A stretch of DNA of 64,000 nt, from the NCBI RefSeq assembly GCF_002082015.1, contig NZ_CP015109.1, forward strand, positions 52,134 through 116,133, in the 5' to 3' direction. Under the pieces are notes generated by a model. It was given only the letters and a program-made list of their open reading frames with translations, was not told the origin of the DNA and did no database searches. The stretch's first letter is position 1. Each line of letters begins with the position of its first letter. The stretch is from Sporosarcina ureae. GTDB lineage: Bacteria > Bacillota > Bacilli > Bacillales_A > Planococcaceae. Below are positions 55,036-63,941 of this stretch, in pieces. The position numbers and the translations under genes were made by a program.

Positions 55036-55827
55036 ATGGCTGATAACAATAATCCAAAAACAGAAAGCCATGATCCAGGGCGTAGAAATTTTCTGAAAAA
55101 CACCGGTCTAGTTGTAGGTGGCGTAGCAGGTGGATCTTTACTAGGTGGTTTATTTACGAATCAGATGAAATCAGATGACGGGAAAAAGGGAACAAGCGAT
55201 GAAACAGCCAAAGTGGATCCGTCCCATGCTCGGGTATTTTTCGGACGCTTTGAAGACTTTATCGTGCTGGCAGCGGCTACAGAACTGATTTTCCCTGAAG
55301 ACGACAACGGCCCTGGCGCTATCGGTTTAGATGTACCGTATTATATCGATAAACAACTGGCAGGGACGTGGGGCATAAATGGCGACGACTATCGTCAAGC
55401 GCCTTTTACCAATTTGGAAGGTTTGAAGAAGATACAAAAAGATGATGAAAAAGTCAATCATGCACGAGCGAACCGAGGAAAAATTTTCTTGGAAGGATTA
55501 CGCTTGATGAATGCGGAAAGCATGAAGCGCTTTGACGCTTCTTTTGACCAAGCAACTGAAGAGCAACAACATGAGATCATGGGCGATCTGGCAGAGGGAA
55601 AACTCGACATGAAATCTACTCCTTCTGACGCGTTTTTTGCGCTTCTTAAGCAAGCAACATTAGAAGGTGCGTTTTCAGATCCTTTATATGGTGGCAATAA
55701 AAACATGGACGGTTGGCGTATGAAAGAATTTGCTGGTGCTCGACCATCGTATGCAGACGTCATTGAAAGTGAAGAATTTGTTAAACTAGATCCCATTAGT
55801 TTGACGGACTATCATAGAAAGAAATAA
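55036..55827 (+). CDS. Gluconate 2-dehydrogenase subunit 3-like protein with Tat signal
   Basis: A 263-residue small subunit of a GMC-type membrane dehydrogenase. The N-terminus carries a twin-arginine signal (RRNFLKNTGLVVGGVAGGS, residues about 17-36), so the folded protein should be exported by Tat. The mature part has FIVLAAATELIFPEDDNGPGAIGLDVPYYIDKQLAG and DALFYGG-like FSDPLYGGNKNMDGWRMKEFAG, typical of gluconate 2-dehydrogenase subunit 3. ATG 55036 follows AGGGGTGATG. A longer frame back to 54946 would cover the region before it. The large subunit follows 27 bases downstream. Confidence 0.88.
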   Translation: MADNNNPKTESHDPGRRNFLKNTGLVVGGVAGGSLLGGLFTNQMKSDDGKKGTSDETAKVDPSHARVFFGRFEDFIVLAAATELIFPEDDNGPGAIGLDVPYYIDKQLAGTWGINGDDYRQAPFTNLEGLKKIQKDDEKVNHARANRGKIFLEGLRLMNAESMKRFDASFDQATEEQQHEIMGDLAEGKLDMKSTPSDAFFALLKQATLEGAFSDPLYGGNKNMDGWRMKEFAGARPSYADVIESEEFVKLDPISLTDYHRKK

Positions 55828-55854
55828 ATTCAACATTTTCAGGAGGTAGAAGAT

Positions 55855-57612
55855 ATGGCTGAAGAACTAAAAAAAGTGGACGTTGTCATTGTAGGTACGG
55901 GCTGGGCAGGTGGAATTACGGCTGCTGAACTGACAAAAAAAGGCTACAAAGTAGTGGCGCTTGAGCGAGGCAAAGAACAATCACGCGAAGATTTCATCGG
56001 AGCGAAAGATGAATTAAAATATTCCATTCGTTACGAAATGATGCAAGATTTATCCAAAGATACCGTGACGGCGAGAAGTAGTATGGATGAAACAGCGAAG
56101 CCGGTACGCAATAATAACTACGCACGTTTTGGGAATGACACAGGCGGGGCCAGTGTTCATTGGAATGGCGTAAGCTTACGTTGGTTACCTTACGACTTCG
56201 AGATACATAGTCAAACAGTTGAAAAATACGGTGCTAAAAAAATTCCTGAAAACTGTACAATTCAGGACTGGGGCGTTACGTACGATGACATGGAGCCGTA
56301 TTATGATAAATTTGAAAAAACGGCTGGCGTTTCAGGAGAGGAAAACCCTGTCGGACCTCCACGTTCGGATAAGTATCCCAACCCGCCTTTGAAGACTACT
56401 CCGTCGATCGAGTTGTTTAAAAAAGCTTCGACAAATCTTGGGTACCACCCGTATCGTTTACCAGCAGCGAATATGTCTGAGACCTATACAAATCCAGACG
56501 GTGAGACGATCAATGCGTGTATGTATTGTGCGTTCTGTGAAGAGTATGGATGTGATTTCGGTGCCAAAGGTGATCCAATCGTTACGGTATTGGAAACCGC
56601 GAGAAAGACCGGCAACTTTGAAATTCGTAATGAATCTACAGTAACAGAAGTTATTCATGACGGAACGAAAGCAATCGGATTGAAGTATATTGATAACATC
56701 ACAGGTGCTGAATATATTCAGCCTGCAGATATTGTCGTGTTAGCCGGTTTTGTTTTTACAAATAATAAACTATTATTAAAGTCTAAAATAGGCAAGCCAT
56801 ACAATCCGGAAACACAAGAAGGCGTGATCGGGAAGAACTTTACAGGTCACTTTAGTAATATTAGTACGTACATCGGTGCACGCGGCTTCTTTGATAATGA
56901 AAAGTGGAATTTATCGATGGGTACAGGGGCTCTGGGAGCAAAAGTGGATGACTATGCAGGTGATAACGTAGACCATACCGACCTGGACTTCTTGCATGGG
57001 TATGAAATTCGTTACTATCATTTAGGGCAACGTCCAATTGATAATAACCACGTTCCAGAAGGCACGCCTGCTTGGGGTAAAGAATACAAAGAGAAAAACT
57101 TGTTTTATCATAACCGCAGTTTAATCATTCGAGCGAAAACTGCTTTCCTGCCTAACCGTTATACGTATCTAGATTTAGATCCTACGTATAAAGATGAGCT
57201 AGGTGATCCATTGATTCGTGCTACGGTGCACTATGAAGAGCAAGATATTAAACGCGCGCAGCACGGCGTGGAAACGTGTAAGGAAATTATGACAGAAATG
57301 GGCGCGGATATTATTGATCTAGTTGACGTGCCGGATGATGTGAAGTTTGACAGCAAGTTCTATACAAACCACTTCCTCGGTGGTGCGATCATGGGTGAGG
57401 ATCCCGAAACATCTGCTGTCAATACGTATTCGCAAATGTGGGATATGGAGAACTTGTTTGTGCTTGGTGGATCTTCCTTCCCGCATAACAGTAATCATGA
57501 CCCGACTGAAACAATCGGTGCATTCGCTTACCGTGCTTCAGAAGGTATGATCGAGTACCTTGGCGGTGAAGGTGGCTTATTAGTAGAAGCTAAACAAACG
57601 AGCAAAGCGTAA
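55855..57612 (+). CDS. GMC-family FAD oxidoreductase, large subunit
   Basis: A 585-residue flavoprotein of the gluconate/sorbitol dehydrogenase type. The FAD site is VVIVGTGWAGGITAAELTKKGYKVVALERG. VHWNGVSLRW and the C-terminal NSNHDPTETIGAFAYRASE (catalytic His/Asn region) are family-typical. CMYCAFCEEYGCDFGAKG is a cysteine cluster of the sort seen in dehydrogenases of this class. No signal peptide is present; export is probably by riding with the Tat-tagged small subunit. No cytochrome c subunit lies nearby, so the electron acceptor is unknown. AGGAGG precedes ATG. Confidence 0.9.
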   Translation: MAEELKKVDVVIVGTGWAGGITAAELTKKGYKVVALERGKEQSREDFIGAKDELKYSIRYEMMQDLSKDTVTARSSMDETAKPVRNNNYARFGNDTGGASVHWNGVSLRWLPYDFEIHSQTVEKYGAKKIPENCTIQDWGVTYDDMEPYYDKFEKTAGVSGEENPVGPPRSDKYPNPPLKTTPSIELFKKASTNLGYHPYRLPAANMSETYTNPDGETINACMYCAFCEEYGCDFGAKGDPIVTVLETARKTGNFEIRNESTVTEVIHDGTKAIGLKYIDNITGAEYIQPADIVVLAGFVFTNNKLLLKSKIGKPYNPETQEGVIGKNFTGHFSNISTYIGARGFFDNEKWNLSMGTGALGAKVDDYAGDNVDHTDLDFLHGYEIRYYHLGQRPIDNNHVPEGTPAWGKEYKEKNLFYHNRSLIIRAKTAFLPNRYTYLDLDPTYKDELGDPLIRATVHYEEQDIKRAQHGVETCKEIMTEMGADIIDLVDVPDDVKFDSKFYTNHFLGGAIMGEDPETSAVNTYSQMWDMENLFVLGGSSFPHNSNHDPTETIGAFAYRASEGMIEYLGGEGGLLVEAKQTSKA

Positions 57613-57647
57613 GTTCACAACAGTATGTGTATGAATGTATTGTTATC

Positions 57648-57685
57648 ATAGCCTAGCGTCGCCAATGCGATGCTAGGCTATTTAT
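57648..57685. terminator. Bidirectional terminator between GMC operon and rluF
   Basis: ATAGCCTAGC (57648-57657) pairs with GCTAGGCTAT (57672-57681). It lies between converging genes with AT-rich ends. Confidence 0.82.
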
Positions 57686-57690
57686 ATACG

Positions 57691-58389
57691 TTACGATTTC
57701 AACTTCGCAATCTCTTCTTCGGTCAAGTAACGCCACTGACCGCGTTCAAGTGTTCCAAGCTCAATATGCTTGATTCGCACCCTTTGCAAATGCGTGACGG
57801 TATATTGAAATCGTCTACACATTCTACGGATTTGACGATTTAAACCTTGCGTCAATAAGATGCGAAACGTACAGTCACTTAAACGCGTAACGGAACAAGG
57901 GGTTGTCGTTGTATAGCTTTTTGTTCTGGGATTATAAATATCTACACCGTTTGATAGATCTTGTATAAACGTATCCGTGATTTTTTTATTGACAGTTACA
58001 ACATATTCTTTTTCTTGCTGATTTTCTTCTTTCATTAAATCGTTTACAATACTGCCATCATTGGTTAATAAAATGAGACCTTCCGTTTCTTTATCTAGCC
58101 GTCCAACGGGAAATAAACGTTCAGGATAGGAGACGAAGTCGATAATATTCCCCGCAATAGTAGGGGCAGCGGTACATGTGATCCCGCTCGGTTTGTTAAG
58201 TATCATATAAATATCTGGTGCTGTGTGCCTGATAGTGTGACCGTCTACTTCAACATGATCACCCTCTTCAATAAAGCAAATAGGGGACGCAATCTCACCG
58301 TTTACTAGCACCTTTTTAGCTGTAATATAGCGCTCCGCTTGTCTTCTGGAACAGAAGCCGGCAGAACTAATGAATTGATTCAATCTCAA
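57691..58389 (-). CDS. rluF: RsuA/RluF-type pseudouridine synthase
   Basis: A 232-residue enzyme with an N-terminal S4 domain (LNQFISSAGFCSRRQAERYITAKKVLVNG) and a RsuA-family catalytic domain (FPVGRLDKETEGLILLTND with the catalytic Asp, and QGLNRQIRRMCRRF). RluF modifies 23S rRNA near U2604; the paralogues RsuA and RluB are close, so specificity is provisional. Its start codon appears to be TTG at 58389, with AAGGAG upstream. It converges with the GMC gene. Confidence 0.87.
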   Translation of the reverse strand: MRLNQFISSAGFCSRRQAERYITAKKVLVNGEIASPICFIEEGDHVEVDGHTIRHTAPDIYMILNKPSGITCTAAPTIAGNIIDFVSYPERLFPVGRLDKETEGLILLTNDGSIVNDLMKEENQQEKEYVVTVNKKITDTFIQDLSNGVDIYNPRTKSYTTTTPCSVTRLSDCTFRILLTQGLNRQIRRMCRRFQYTVTHLQRVRIKHIELGTLERGQWRYLTEEEIAKLKS

Positions 58390-58613
58390 CGTGTTCGCTC
58401 CTTGTCTATCTAGACGTTTCTTTTATTATACCATGTTAGCTACTGCGTAGAATGACTTCGTGTGGATTGCTATGTAGAAGGGAATCCACTTGAAGCTTCA
58501 TTTTCTTTACAGTATGTAGAAAACACACGGTTATATTGTAATAATGGTATATCATGCGTAAAGACGAAAAATATAAGTGAATTGCCAAACTTAGAGATCA
58601 AGAGGTGCTATCA

Positions 58614-59135
58614 ATGAATATTAAATTCATACTATTAACCGAACCAACCCCCAAGCTTGTGAATACATTTAACCGATGGGGGAACGACGTGAATTTAAAA
58701 GCCTTGTCGCAACCTAATCGAAGTAAAGCAGAATTGGAACGGGAAACTTTTTTGACTATAGAAGATATACGCCATCGTTTAGAATACCAACATGTATACC
58801 TGATGTATTTGGACAATCGGCTAATCGGTGAAATGAGTTTTACCGTCGATCCAGGTCATCTAATTAACAAGAATTCAGAAACGGCATGGATTAGTATTGT
58901 GATTGGTGAGCCTGCATGCCGTGGGAAAGGAATCGGTATGATCGCTTTGGAGTATTTGGAAGAGCAAGTGAGAAAGTATGGTCTTAAGCGAATGGAGTTA
59001 GGTGTATTTGAATTCAATAAGCCAGCGTTGAAGCTTTATCAAAAGTTAGGGTATCAAGAAATGGGACGTATAGAAGAATTCACGTATTATGAAGGAAACA
59101 TGTGGGCGGATATTCGGATGGAGAAGTGTGTTTAA
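58614..59135 (+). CDS. GNAT acetyltransferase
   Basis: A 173-residue N-acetyltransferase. The acetyl-CoA P-loop is ACRGKGIGMIALEYLEEQV (R/QxxGxG/A), followed by LGVFEFNKPALKLYQKLGYQEMGR, the characteristic beta5-alpha4 segment, and ending ADIRMEK. The substrate is unknown; RimJ/RimL-like members acetylate protein N-termini or antibiotics. ATG 58614 is used because AGAGGTG ends 6 bases upstream. The roughly 220-base upstream gap holds no other gene. Confidence 0.87.
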   Translation: MNIKFILLTEPTPKLVNTFNRWGNDVNLKALSQPNRSKAELERETFLTIEDIRHRLEYQHVYLMYLDNRLIGEMSFTVDPGHLINKNSETAWISIVIGEPACRGKGIGMIALEYLEEQVRKYGLKRMELGVFEFNKPALKLYQKLGYQEMGRIEEFTYYEGNMWADIRMEKCV

Positions 59136-59186
59136 TATTTGAGCGAAGATCTTCTGAGTCTTTAATTTATGAAATAAACATTTGAG

Positions 59187-59215
59187 TTGCTTTTTTATTT
59201 AATCTCTGTTATATT
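59187..59215 (+). promoter_or_regulatory. Sigma-A promoter of the cold shock gene
   Basis: TTGCTT (59187-59192), 17-base spacer, TATATT (59210-59215). Transcription near 59222 would leave a roughly 125-base 5' UTR, the length usual for csp genes. Confidence 0.7.
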
Positions 59216-59347
59216 TAAAGAGTATTATCTTTGTTCTTTTTCAGATCGAGAATATATTTCATGGAAATATATTTTGTTTTTCGTCTAAAGTTTTGAGCAA
59301 GTATAGTAACTTATTGTGTGGACAACCGCACTAGGAGGCAATTAATT

Positions 59348-59548
59348 ATGGAACAAGGTACAGTAAAATGGTTTAACGCAGAAAAAGGTTTTGGCTTCAT
59401 CGAACGTGAAGCAGGGGAAGACGTATTCGTACACTTCTCAGCAATCCAAGGCGAAGGTTTCAAATCTTTAGACGAAGGTCAAAGTGTAACATTTGAAATC
59501 GAACAAGGACAACGTGGCCTACAAGCTACAAACGTTCAAAAAGCTTAA
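59348..59548 (+). CDS. cspB: Cold shock protein (CspA/CspB family)
   Basis: A 66-residue OB-fold RNA chaperone, complete: [16 protein letters not shown] (RNP1), DVFVHFSAI (RNP2) and [23 protein letters not shown]. It melts mRNA structure in the cold and in stationary phase. ATG 59348 is behind AGGAGG. The AT-rich 125-base leader contains AATATATTTCATGGAAATATATT, an inverted repeat that could be temperature-sensitive. The letter of the paralogue (B, C or D) is arbitrary. Confidence 0.95.
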   Translation: MEQGTVKWFNAEKGFGFIEREAGEDVFVHFSAIQGEGFKSLDEGQSVTFEIEQGQRGLQATNVQKA

Positions 59549-59562
59549 TAACAGCTTGAAAG

Positions 59563-59589
59563 AGACCCTACTTGTGGGGTCTTTTTTTA
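59563..59589 (+). terminator. Terminator of the cold shock gene
   Basis: AGACCC (59563-59568) pairs with GGGTCT (59577-59582), followed by TTTTTT. Confidence 0.85.
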
Positions 59590-59652
59590 TTTGGTAAAAT
59601 TTATGTAAGGTATTTATTATATCGATTATTCGCACACGATTGGAGTGTCAAT

Positions 59653-60135
59653 ATGGAAGTAGTCTATATTGCAGGTGGTTGTTTATGGGGAGTACAGGCT
59701 TTTGTTAAAACCTTACCCGGCGTGACACGTACGGAAGCGGGAAGGGCGAATGGATCCAGTCATACACTAGAAGGCGATTATGATGGGTATGCTGAATGTG
59801 TGAAAACAGAATTTGATCCTACAGTGGTCACCATTACGGAACTAATGGAGTATGTATTTGAAATCATTGATCCGTATAGTATGAATAAACAAGGGGCAGA
59901 CGTAGGCGAGAAATACAGAACCGGCATTTACAGTGAAAATCCCGAACACTTGATAGAAGCGCAAGCGTTTATTAGGAAGAGAAGTGATGCGGACCGTATA
60001 GTGGTAGAAGTGCTACCGCTTACAAATTACGTGAAAAGTGCAGACGAACATCAAGACAGACTGGCTACATACCCGACTGATTATTGTCATATACCTAATA
60101 GATTATTAAACAAGTATACGAATGAAAGATCCTGA
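59653..60135 (+). CDS. msrA: Peptide methionine sulfoxide reductase MsrA
   Basis: A 160-residue MsrA that repairs methionine-S-sulfoxide. The active-site segment is YIAGGCLWGVQA, with the nucleophilic Cys; most MsrA proteins have GCFW, so the Phe is Leu here. The later motifs EIIDPYSMNKQGADVGEKYRTGIY (from the DPTxxNxQGxDxGxQYRS pattern) are present but altered. No C-terminal resolving-Cys motif typical of E. coli is evident apart from DYCHIP. ATG 59653 follows TTGGAGTG; the longer frame from 59572 overlaps the csp terminator. Confidence 0.85.
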   Translation: MEVVYIAGGCLWGVQAFVKTLPGVTRTEAGRANGSSHTLEGDYDGYAECVKTEFDPTVVTITELMEYVFEIIDPYSMNKQGADVGEKYRTGIYSENPEHLIEAQAFIRKRSDADRIVVEVLPLTNYVKSADEHQDRLATYPTDYCHIPNRLLNKYTNERS

Positions 60136-60258
60136 CTTGAAGCTAAACTGATTAAACGTACTGATTGACGAGTTGGTTTTTACTAGACTCGGTTGACAAA
60201 ACTTTCTTATTTGCGTAACAAAGTTTACAGTAGAGAGATCAAAGGAGAGTGACATACA

Positions 60259-62066
60259 GTGAAATATTGTAACACGTGGGATTTAGATAGTATTTTTGCG
60301 GGCGGAACCAATTCAGAGGAAGTACAAACAAAACTTTTAGCTGTCAAAGAAGATATTGCTCTTTATGCAGATCAGTTACACGCTTGGAATCATGATCCCG
60401 ATACCGACGCCTCTGCTTTGCAAGATCTATTGAAAAAACAAGAAGTCATCGGTAAAGGTCTCGGCCAAGTAGGAACATTTATCAATATGTGGCGTGATGC
60501 CTTTATGGATGATCCTTATGCAAGCGTTGTCAAAGGGCAAGTAATGGAGTTAAGCAGTGAAATTCAGCAATTATCTACGCTCTTTACTAAAAAATTGGTA
60601 GCGATCTCGGATGAGAACTGGCAAACACTTCTTGCAGACGAAACTTTACACGAAATCAGTTTTTCATTAAATGAAATACGGGAAGAAGGTAAACGTCTAT
60701 TATCTGAAGCGGAAGAAAAGTTGATTGCTAAACTAAATAAAGACGGTCTTGCCGCGTGGAGTGATCTATACAATACAGTAGGCTCCACTATGACCGTTCC
60801 TTTTACAGATCAAGACGGTAAAACTATCGACTTGTCTATTGGGCAAGCGATGAACAAAATGTACGCGGACTCTGATGCGGAAGTGCGTGCAGCACTTTTT
60901 GAGAATTGGGAACAGACTTGGTCAACGAATGGACCGATCTTTGCAGATATCTTGAATCATTTAGCGGGGTATCGCTTAACGTTACAAGAAGTTCACGGAA
61001 GAGAAGGCCATTTAGAAGAGCCACTTGAATATAACCGGATGTCTGAAGATACGCTGACTGCGATGTGGTCCGCAGTAGACGCGCAGAAGCAAACATTTAT
61101 TGAGTATCTAGGAAGAAAAGCGAGCTATTTGGCATGGATCAGCTCGGTTGGCAAGACGTGGCGGCCCCGGTTGCGGTAGGCGAAACCAAGCCAACACGTT
61201 TCACATACGATGAAGCTTGTGATTTTATTATGGACCACTTCGCTTCGTTTGGTCCAAAATTAACGAAGTTTACGAAACACGCACTGGAAAATCGTTGGGT
61301 GGAAGCAGAAGATCGCGCAAACAAACGTCCAGGTGGCTATTGCACCAGCTTGCCTGAATTTGAAGAGTCTCGCATTTTCATGACTTTCACCGGTTCACCA
61401 AGTGATACGAGTACATTAGCACATGAATTAGGCCATGCATTTCATAGTCACGTAATGAAAGATTTACCGGCACTAAACCGCAATTATGCGATGAATGTTG
61501 CAGAAACAGCGAGTACGTTTGCTGAAACGATTATTGCGGATGCTACGGTGAAAAATGCTGCATCGAATGAAGAAAAAATCTCTCTACTAGCCAATAAATT
61601 AGAAGGTGCTACCGCAATGTTTTTAAACATTCGGGCTCGCTTCTTATTTGAAGACCGCTTTTATACTGAACGTGCAAAAGGTATTGTATCAGAAAATCGT
61701 CTGAATGAATTAATGGTAGAAGCACAAAAAGAAGCATTTGGTTCCAGTCTATCCTCTTATCATCCACATTTCTGGGCAGCTAAGTTACACTTCTTTATTG
61801 ATAGTGTGCCGTTTTATAACTTCCCGTACACATTTGGCTACTTGTTCAGCTTAGGAATCTATGCAGAATACTTGAAACAGCCTGAAGGGTTTGAAGAAAA
61901 GTATATTGCGCTGTTGCGAGATACAGGATCGATGAATGTAGAAGATCTAGCGAAGAAACATTTAGATGTAGATATTACGAAAGAGGATTTCTGGGCAGCC
62001 GGCATTGCGTTAGTTGCCAAAAACGTAAAAGAGTTTATTGAACTCACGCATACCGTACAGAAGTAA
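60259..62066 (+). pseudogene. pepF: Oligoendopeptidase F (M3 family), interrupted by a frameshift
   Basis: Two overlapping frames together make a full M3B oligoendopeptidase of about 600 residues. The first (60259-61179, GTG start with AAAGGAGAGTGAC) covers the N-terminal helical domain and runs to GRKASYLAW. The second (to 62066) continues from MDQLGWQDVAAPV and carries the zinc motif LAHELGHAFHSH and YNFPYTFGYLFSLG. Expected sequence across the join is SYLGMDQLGW. One G is missing at GG 61131-61132 (TTTGGCATGG instead of TTTGGGCATGG). This could be a real inactivating mutation or a sequencing error; everything else about the gene is intact. Confidence 0.92.
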
Positions 62067-62078
62067 CTTTGAATGCAA

Positions 62079-62115
62079 AACTCCCGCTCCTTTTATAAGA
62101 AGCGGGAGTTTTTAT
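62079..62115. terminator. Bidirectional terminator between pepF and brnQ
   Basis: AACTCCCGCT (62079-62088) pairs perfectly with AGCGGGAGTT (62101-62110), with TTTTT after it on the plus strand and AAAA before it. Confidence 0.92.
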
Positions 62116-62120
62116 TTGTT

Positions 62121-63422
62121 TTACTTATGTTCTTGCTGGCTGAACTGATCCATTATGTAACCAACTACCGCTGCGACGAACGCTGGGATCGCCCACCCAA
62201 GTCCTTGTTCGAAAAACGGGATAATGTGTAACCACTCGGTAACGCGATCCAAACTGTACCCCGTGCTAGTCAATACTTCGTATAACGCAAAAATAGTGGT
62301 AATGGATATGGAAAGCCGATACATCATCTTTCCGCCACCTACAATATGTTGGATTAAAGACAGAATGATTAACACGATAGAAATCGGATAAATAAATACT
62401 AATAAAGGGATGGCCAATGCTAAGATAGCATTTAATCCCAAATTAGATACTAATAGGGCGAACAATACAAAAATAGCCACATATGCCTGATAACTAATCT
62501 TCGGATATATTTCATTGAAGAATCTTGAACAGGCATTGATTAGACCGACACAAGTTGTTAAACAAGCCAGCATGACGATGATTCCGAATAAAAGTCCACC
62601 ACCGCTTGGGAACAACATGCTAGCTGCTTCTGTTAATACTTCAGCACCGTTTCCAAAAGTTCGTTCTTTTGGAATCACTTTGCCGATCCATCCTAGAGAG
62701 AAATAGACAGTGGCCAATCCGATGCTAGCTATGATGCCAGCGCCAAACGTGCCTGTAACCAATTCCGACTTCGACCTTGATCCTTTATCTTTCAAAGCGT
62801 TGATCACGACAATCCCAAACGCCAGCGCTGCGACGGCATCCATCGTGAAATAGCCTTCCAAAAACCCGTTAACAAATGGAGCTGACGCATAATCTGCTTT
62901 CGGAGCAGAAGAAATATTATCAAACGTGATAAACGCTTGGACGACTAGCACTCCTAAAACCAATAATAGAATAGGTGTTAAAAATTGTCCGATTCGATCT
63001 ACGATTTTTTTAGGGTTTAAACTGATATAGTATGTCAAAGCGAAAAATAGGATAGAAAATACAAGTAAAGGGAGACTGCCATCCACTTGAACTATTTGTT
63101 TGAATCCTAACTCATAGGCAACATTTGAAGCCCTTGGTATTCCGTAAAAGGCGCCAATAGACATATAGATGATAATCGCGAAAACTATTCCGAACACTTT
63201 ATGTACTCGGCTACCCATCGATAATAGACCGTTATCGGACAAGGCGATCGCCATGACTGCCATGAATGGTAGTAGAACGCCTGTAATGAGGAAGCCGGCA
63301 ATAGCAGGGACAAAGTTCGTTCCTGATTCTAACCCGAGAAATGGGGGAAAGATGAGATTTCCTGCTCCGAAAAATAAAGAGAAGAGCATGAATCCTGTGA
63401 ATAGTATGTGTTTTTTACTCAT
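62121..63422 (-). CDS. brnQ: Branched-chain amino acid carrier BrnQ
   Basis: A 433-residue LIVCS-family sodium-coupled transporter for Leu, Ile and Val with about twelve helices. The opening FTGFMLFSLFFGAGNLIFPPFLGLESG and YFTMDAVAALAFGIVVINALKDKG are characteristic. AGGAGGTAC precedes ATG 63422. A T-box leader upstream on the same strand, probably isoleucine-specific, should raise expression when charged tRNA falls. Confidence 0.95.
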   Translation of the reverse strand: MSKKHILFTGFMLFSLFFGAGNLIFPPFLGLESGTNFVPAIAGFLITGVLLPFMAVMAIALSDNGLLSMGSRVHKVFGIVFAIIIYMSIGAFYGIPRASNVAYELGFKQIVQVDGSLPLLVFSILFFALTYYISLNPKKIVDRIGQFLTPILLLVLGVLVVQAFITFDNISSAPKADYASAPFVNGFLEGYFTMDAVAALAFGIVVINALKDKGSRSKSELVTGTFGAGIIASIGLATVYFSLGWIGKVIPKERTFGNGAEVLTEAASMLFPSGGGLLFGIIVMLACLTTCVGLINACSRFFNEIYPKISYQAYVAIFVLFALLVSNLGLNAILALAIPLLVFIYPISIVLIILSLIQHIVGGGKMMYRLSISITTIFALYEVLTSTGYSLDRVTEWLHIIPFFEQGLGWAIPAFVAAVVGYIMDQFSQQEHK

Positions 63423-63644
63423 TAGAGTACCTCCTGATGTTGATCTAGAAAAATTGAACGTATATAAGATTGAAATATAGTGTAATTGTAATATAGAATA
63501 TTGAGACTTTGCAAAATATAACGTGAATTATGTCGATTATTTTATCGACACCGTTGATGTTGTCCTATATATATCACTCCAATAATGATTTCGACCCTCT
63601 AGTGCAGTGGGCTTCTTCAATTTACACGTGTGTTTTTTTGCGCA

Positions 63645-63908
63645 TAAAAAACTCGCCCCTTAAATAGGGACGAGTTGTACTCGCGATACCACCTATGTTT
63701 CAAAAAGCTCCGTAAAACGATGAAAGTTCAGACTGTCAATCATCGTACGATTAAACGTGTTCCATGTAACGTTGGAAATCCGGCAAAACTTACTATTTTC
63801 AACTTTGCATCTAGGAGATGATTTTCGGATAGGATCTGTCCATCGACTTTCACCAAATGCCGACTCTCTGTGGAACAAGTTGCCTATCGTACTTTTTCTC
63901 GTCATTGA
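63645..63908 (-). promoter_or_regulatory. T-box riboswitch, probably isoleucine, upstream of brnQ
   Basis: On the minus strand the leader has Stem I features (ACAGAGAGTCGG and TTTGGTGAAAGTCGATGG), a candidate specifier in GAAAATCATCTCC where ATC (Ile) is followed by ATC, then the antiterminator motif AGGTGGTATCGCG (plus 63682-63694) and a terminator hairpin ACTCGTCCCT...AGGGGCGAGT followed by TTTTTT (plus 63645-63675). The specifier phase is less certain than in the proC T-box, but Ile fits the BrnQ function. A gap of about 220 bases separates it from the brnQ start, without another gene. Confidence 0.85.
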
Positions 63909-63910
63909 AT

Positions 63911-63941
63911 ATTATATACTACAATACAATTTAACAGACAA
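63911..63941 (-). promoter_or_regulatory. Promoter of the brnQ T-box leader
   Basis: On the minus strand TTGTCT (plus 63936-63941), then 17 bases, then TATATAAT (plus 63911-63918), just upstream of the T-box Stem I. Confidence 0.7.
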
